Program-made: the position numbers and the translations under genes
In this document: piece after piece, positions 6,237 through 7,861 of the stretch
Numbering within the stretch: the stretch's first letter is position 1
How the letters are laid out: the number at the start of each line of letters is the position of its first letter
The notes under the pieces: model-generated
What the model saw: the letters and a program-made list of their open reading frames with translations, nothing else
What the model was told of the DNA's origin: nothing
Database searches by the model: none
Source of the DNA: Campylobacterales bacterium
GTDB lineage: Bacteria > Campylobacterota > Campylobacteria > Campylobacterales > QNZT01
Direction of reading: 5' to 3'
Assembly (NCBI GenBank): GCA_015489185.1
Contig: WGAE01000138.1
Span: 1-7,861, forward strand
DNA: 7,861 nt

Positions 6237-7217
6237 ATGACAATAGCGAAAATCGCGGAAATGATCGATGCACTGCCTGTTGAGGCTCAAATGAATCAAA
6301 CGATAGAGAGCGTCACGGTCAGAGCTTCGGAAGTTGAACCCGGTGATCTCTGTTTTGTCGAATCACCAGATGAAGCAAGAGAAGCGGTTTTTGCAGGCGC
6401 AACGGCGATTGTCTGTAATCAAAGTTGTCAAATAGAGACGGATATTCCCGTGCTGAGAGTAGAAAATGTCGGTATTGCCGCATTGCGTCTGGCAGGCTCT
6501 CTTGTCGATGAAGAGAGTGTTTCTGTCGAAGGACTTGATGCGAGAGCCTTAACGTTTGTCAAAATGATCCTCACACGCAAAAAATCGGTCGCATTTTTTG
6601 ATGGTTCCTGGAAAAAGAGTTTTGAACGGTTGATGTCGAGAGAGGAGAGACTCTTTTTCACCGACAAAGTGCACTATTTCAGGGCATTACGTCCTGATAA
6701 AACGATCTTTACGGAAGAGGCGGACGGGTATGTCGTACACGCCGATTCACTCTTTCGTACCACATTCAAACTTGACGGATATGTTTACCGGTATCAACCG
6801 ATACCTTTTTTCCATTTTCCCTTTTTGCAGCAGGCGGTTGCGTTGTGTCGACGTTATGAACTTTCGTATGATATTTCCCGTATCGGCTGGAGCAGACACT
6901 TCAGACCGGTTTTTACAGATCATGAACCTGAAGCCGGAGCGCCGGTGTGTGGGAATTGCATCGTGATTCTCAGCGATCATATCGACGATATTATTGCGGG
7001 CAGAGACTATCTTCATGAAACGGGTGGTGTCGTTGTCAAAACGGTTGTACTGGTACCGCACGGATTTTCGGATGAGAGGCTTTACTATCCGCACTATTAC
7101 TATAACGAAGCCGATATTTTGGAAGAAGTGGAATCGACAACGTGCGATTATCTGTTTGTTTTCACACAAAACGGAGGGCTTTGGAAGAAGATCCAAAGCC
7201 GCTTGCAAAAAGATTAG
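6237..7217 (+). CDS. MurF-like protein with degenerate ATP site (pseudo-Mur ligase)
   Basis: This 326-residue protein resembles MurF, the ligase that adds D-Ala-D-Ala to the peptidoglycan precursor, but is much shorter than the usual 450 or so residues. Residues 24-90 read like the Mur ligase N-terminal domain (VRASEVEPGDLCFV, then AVFAGATAIVC and IPVLRVENVGIAALRLA). At 116-133, KKSVAFFDGSWKKSFERL lines up with the MurF P-loop (G-S-x-G-K-T-T): Gly is replaced by Lys126, while Gly123, Ser124, Lys127 and a hydroxyl residue (Ser128) remain. Most of the central ATPase domain is then missing. Residues 171-225 match its tail (F-x-L-D-G-Y...H, then helices). Residues 240-275 resemble the start of the C-terminal domain, with SDHIDDIIAGRDYL where MurF has YNANP...S. 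ATP-driven ligation is therefore unlikely; a scaffold, regulatory or substrate-binding role is inference. The start ATG has a weak gggaa site 6 bases upstream, and an in-frame stop at 6213 rules out a longer form. Confidence 0.75.
   Translation: MTIAKIAEMIDALPVEAQMNQTIESVTVRASEVEPGDLCFVESPDEAREAVFAGATAIVCNQSCQIETDIPVLRVENVGIAALRLAGSLVDEESVSVEGLDARALTFVKMILTRKKSVAFFDGSWKKSFERLMSREERLFFTDKVHYFRALRPDKTIFTEEADGYVVHADSLFRTTFKLDGYVYRYQPIPFFHFPFLQQAVALCRRYELSYDISRIGWSRHFRPVFTDHEPEAGAPVCGNCIVILSDHIDDIIAGRDYLHETGGVVVKTVVLVPHGFSDERLYYPHYYYNEADILEEVESTTCDYLFVFTQNGGLWKKIQSRLQKD
7177..7200. repeat. Perfect 9-bp inverted repeat at the end of the MurF-like gene
   Basis: ggctttgga (7177-7185) and tccaaagcc (7192-7200) pair perfectly around a 6-base loop, inside the last codons of the plus gene and about 30 bases past the minus-strand gspG stop. 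It may act as a 3' stem-loop or terminator for one or both convergent transcripts. Neither side has a strong T-run, so the role is uncertain. Confidence 0.55.
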
Positions 7218-7229
7218 TGTTCTTGAAGA

Positions 7230-7649
7230 CTATTTCTGACAGCTCTTTTTGAAAGAGATATCGGCGTTCTCTTTTGTACCGCCCTCTTTGCCGTCGGCAC
7301 CGAGTGAGATCATATCGATATCTCCGTCGTTATTAATATAGATATAGGGGTTTTTCCAGGGATCGAGCGGTACTTTACCGTCCAGGAAACCGCCTTCGGG
7401 ATAACTTTTATATTTCTCGGGATCGGGATTTTCGATCAACGCTTTGATACCTTCCTCAGTTGTCGGGTAGGTGCCGTTTTGCAGCTTGAAGTTTTTCAGT
7501 GCGTCGTTGATACTTTGCATCTGAATACAGACGATCTTTTTCTTTGCCTGTTCACTCTGTCCCAGAAGATTGGGCAGAACCAGTCCCGCAAGCAAACCGA
7601 GTATAATGATGACGATCATGATTTCGATCAGTGTAAAAGCCTTTCTCAT
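7230..7649 (-). CDS. gspG: GspG-type major pseudopilin (type II secretion / competence)
   Basis: This 139-residue pseudopilin is the main subunit of the periplasmic pseudopilus in type II secretion or the related DNA-uptake machine (CtsG in Campylobacter). The leader MRKA is cut before Phe, giving FTLIE with the conserved Glu at mature position 5. The hydrophobic helix IMIVIIILGLLAGLVLPNLL follows. The globular part has the GspG hallmarks: NGTYPTTEEGIKAL (58-71), the VPLDPWKNPYIY segment (93-104), and the ISLGADGKEGG calcium-binding loop (114-124). Two Cys (41 and 137) could pair. The -1 residue is Ala rather than the usual Gly. The ATG at 7649 is preferred over the in-frame TTG at 7658 because the ribosome site abuts the TTG but is 9 bases from the ATG. 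No other secretion genes are in the window; partners, if clustered, would lie to the right or elsewhere. Confidence 0.93.
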   Translation of the reverse strand: MRKAFTLIEIMIVIIILGLLAGLVLPNLLGQSEQAKKKIVCIQMQSINDALKNFKLQNGTYPTTEEGIKALIENPDPEKYKSYPEGGFLDGKVPLDPWKNPYIYINNDGDIDMISLGADGKEGGTKENADISFKKSCQK

Positions 7650-7658
7650 TGTACGCAA

Positions 7659-7664
7659 TCCTTT
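7659..7664 (-). promoter_or_regulatory. Ribosome binding site of gspG
   Basis: Read on the minus strand, aaagga is 9 bases before the ATG at 7649. It directly abuts the alternative TTG at 7658, leaving no room for initiation there, so it decides the start. Confidence 0.75.
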
Positions 7665-7673
7665 GTATAAAAT

Positions 7674-7781
7674 CTAACTGAACTCCTCTGAAAAATCTGC
7701 TTCTTTCAAACGGCTTGGCGGTGGGTATCCCGAAATTCGTATTCGGATCTCGGCCCTTCCGCTGAAGATGTTTTCACGCAT
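7674..7781 (-). CDS. Doubtful 35-codon leader ORF upstream of gspG
   Basis: An ATG at 7781 opens 35 codons to a TAG at 7674, ending 24 bases before the gspG ATG. The frame stays open further upstream. The product would be basic in its first half and acidic at the end, with no signal peptide or known motif. No ribosome site precedes the ATG, rare Arg codons (AGG, CGA) occur, and the ORF coincides with a long imperfect hairpin. It may be only an open frame across a structured RNA. It could also be a leader peptide. Confidence 0.2.
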   Translation of the reverse strand: MRENIFSGRAEIRIRISGYPPPSRLKEADFSEEFS

Positions 7782-7794
7782 CAGATTTTTTAGA
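7687..7794. repeat. 108-bp imperfect inverted repeat / structured leader element
   Basis: The outer arms TCTGAAAAATCTG (7687-7699) and CAGATTTTTTAGA (7782-7794) pair over 13 positions with one G-T wobble. Inside, further stems pair in strict nesting: 7708-7711 with 7770-7773, 7714-7716 with 7765-7767, 7718-7721 with 7759-7762, 7723-7725 with 7754-7756, 7727-7730 with 7745-7748, and 7732-7734 with 7742-7744, closing on a 7-base loop. The centre is richer in G+C than the flanks. It lies in the gspG 5' leader. It could be a leader structure of gspG, a small RNA on the plus strand, or a remnant palindromic element. I do not recognise a known riboswitch class. Confidence 0.55.
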
Positions 7795-7832
7795 ATACTC
7801 AAATTAAAATTAAAATAGTTTTATTTAAGTAT

Positions 7833-7848
7833 CTTATTATAAAATAAG
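7833..7848 (-). promoter_or_regulatory. Candidate gspG promoter (-10) within a short palindrome
   Basis: On the minus strand, TATAAT (7841-7836) would start transcription near 7829, giving a leader of about 180 bases that contains the imperfect hairpin. The -10 lies in a palindrome cttatt-ataa-aataag (7833-7848). A second TATAAT is at 7860-7855. The matching -35 region falls at or beyond the window edge, so the call is tentative. Confidence 0.4.
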
Positions 7849-7861
7849 ACCAATATTATAG

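Noticed and set aside
6237..7217. Calling this gene murF
   Set aside because: The P-loop glycine is lost and much of the ATPase domain is missing, so it cannot be assumed to perform the MurF reaction.
7727..7762. tRNA-like T-arm in the gspG leader (minus strand: 7-base loop TACGAAT on a 5-bp stem)
   Set aside because: The loop resembles the T-loop consensus, but there is no matching acceptor 5' strand, D-arm or anticodon arm at the required distance. It is explained by the larger imperfect hairpin.
7687..7794. Integron attC site, 6S RNA, SRP RNA or c-di-GMP riboswitch
   Set aside because: The ends lack the attC core boxes, the element is too short for 6S RNA, the conserved SRP tetraloop region is absent, and no known riboswitch core was recognised.

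Overview
The window looks like chromosomal DNA from a Campylobacterota-type (epsilonproteobacterial) bacterium, perhaps a sulfur-oxidising Sulfurovum/Sulfurimonas relative. This is inference. It rests on moderately AT-rich DNA, TATAAT-type -10 boxes without clear -35 boxes, strong AAGGAG ribosome sites, and a cell-envelope gene set (FadL porin, c-type cytochrome, GspG pseudopilin, DUF302-like periplasmic protein). There is no tRNA, rRNA, CRISPR array or transposase gene, and no gene-free stretch reaches 300 bases.

Layout. (1) Bases 1-905, plus: the 3' part of an exported, acidic protein built from 11-residue repeats; its start is probably upstream of the window. A strong intrinsic terminator follows. 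(2) 1061-4273, plus: a 1070-residue exported protein starting at GTG, with two near-identical DUF302-like modules and a third, diverged one, joined by Lys/Pro/Ala linkers. (3) 4414-5658, plus: a FadL/OmpP1/TodX-family outer-membrane porin with its own extended -10 promoter. (4) 5700-6113, minus: a small periplasmic cytochrome c'-like protein, convergent with the porin across a hairpin. (5) 6237-7217, plus: a protein that reads as a decayed MurF-type ligase, with the P-loop glycine lost and the central domain collapsed. (6) 7230-7649, minus: a GspG-type major pseudopilin, convergent with the MurF-like gene and only 12 bases from it. Its 5' leader holds a long imperfect hairpin (7687-7794).

The genes do not form one pathway. 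The plus-strand genes 1-3 are each separated by a terminator-like hairpin and are probably separate transcription units. The common theme is the envelope: two exported repeat proteins, an outer-membrane channel, a periplasmic cytochrome and a pseudopilin. The points most worth checking are the pseudo-MurF, the three-module DUF302-like protein, the hendecad-repeat protein and the structured leader upstream of gspG.
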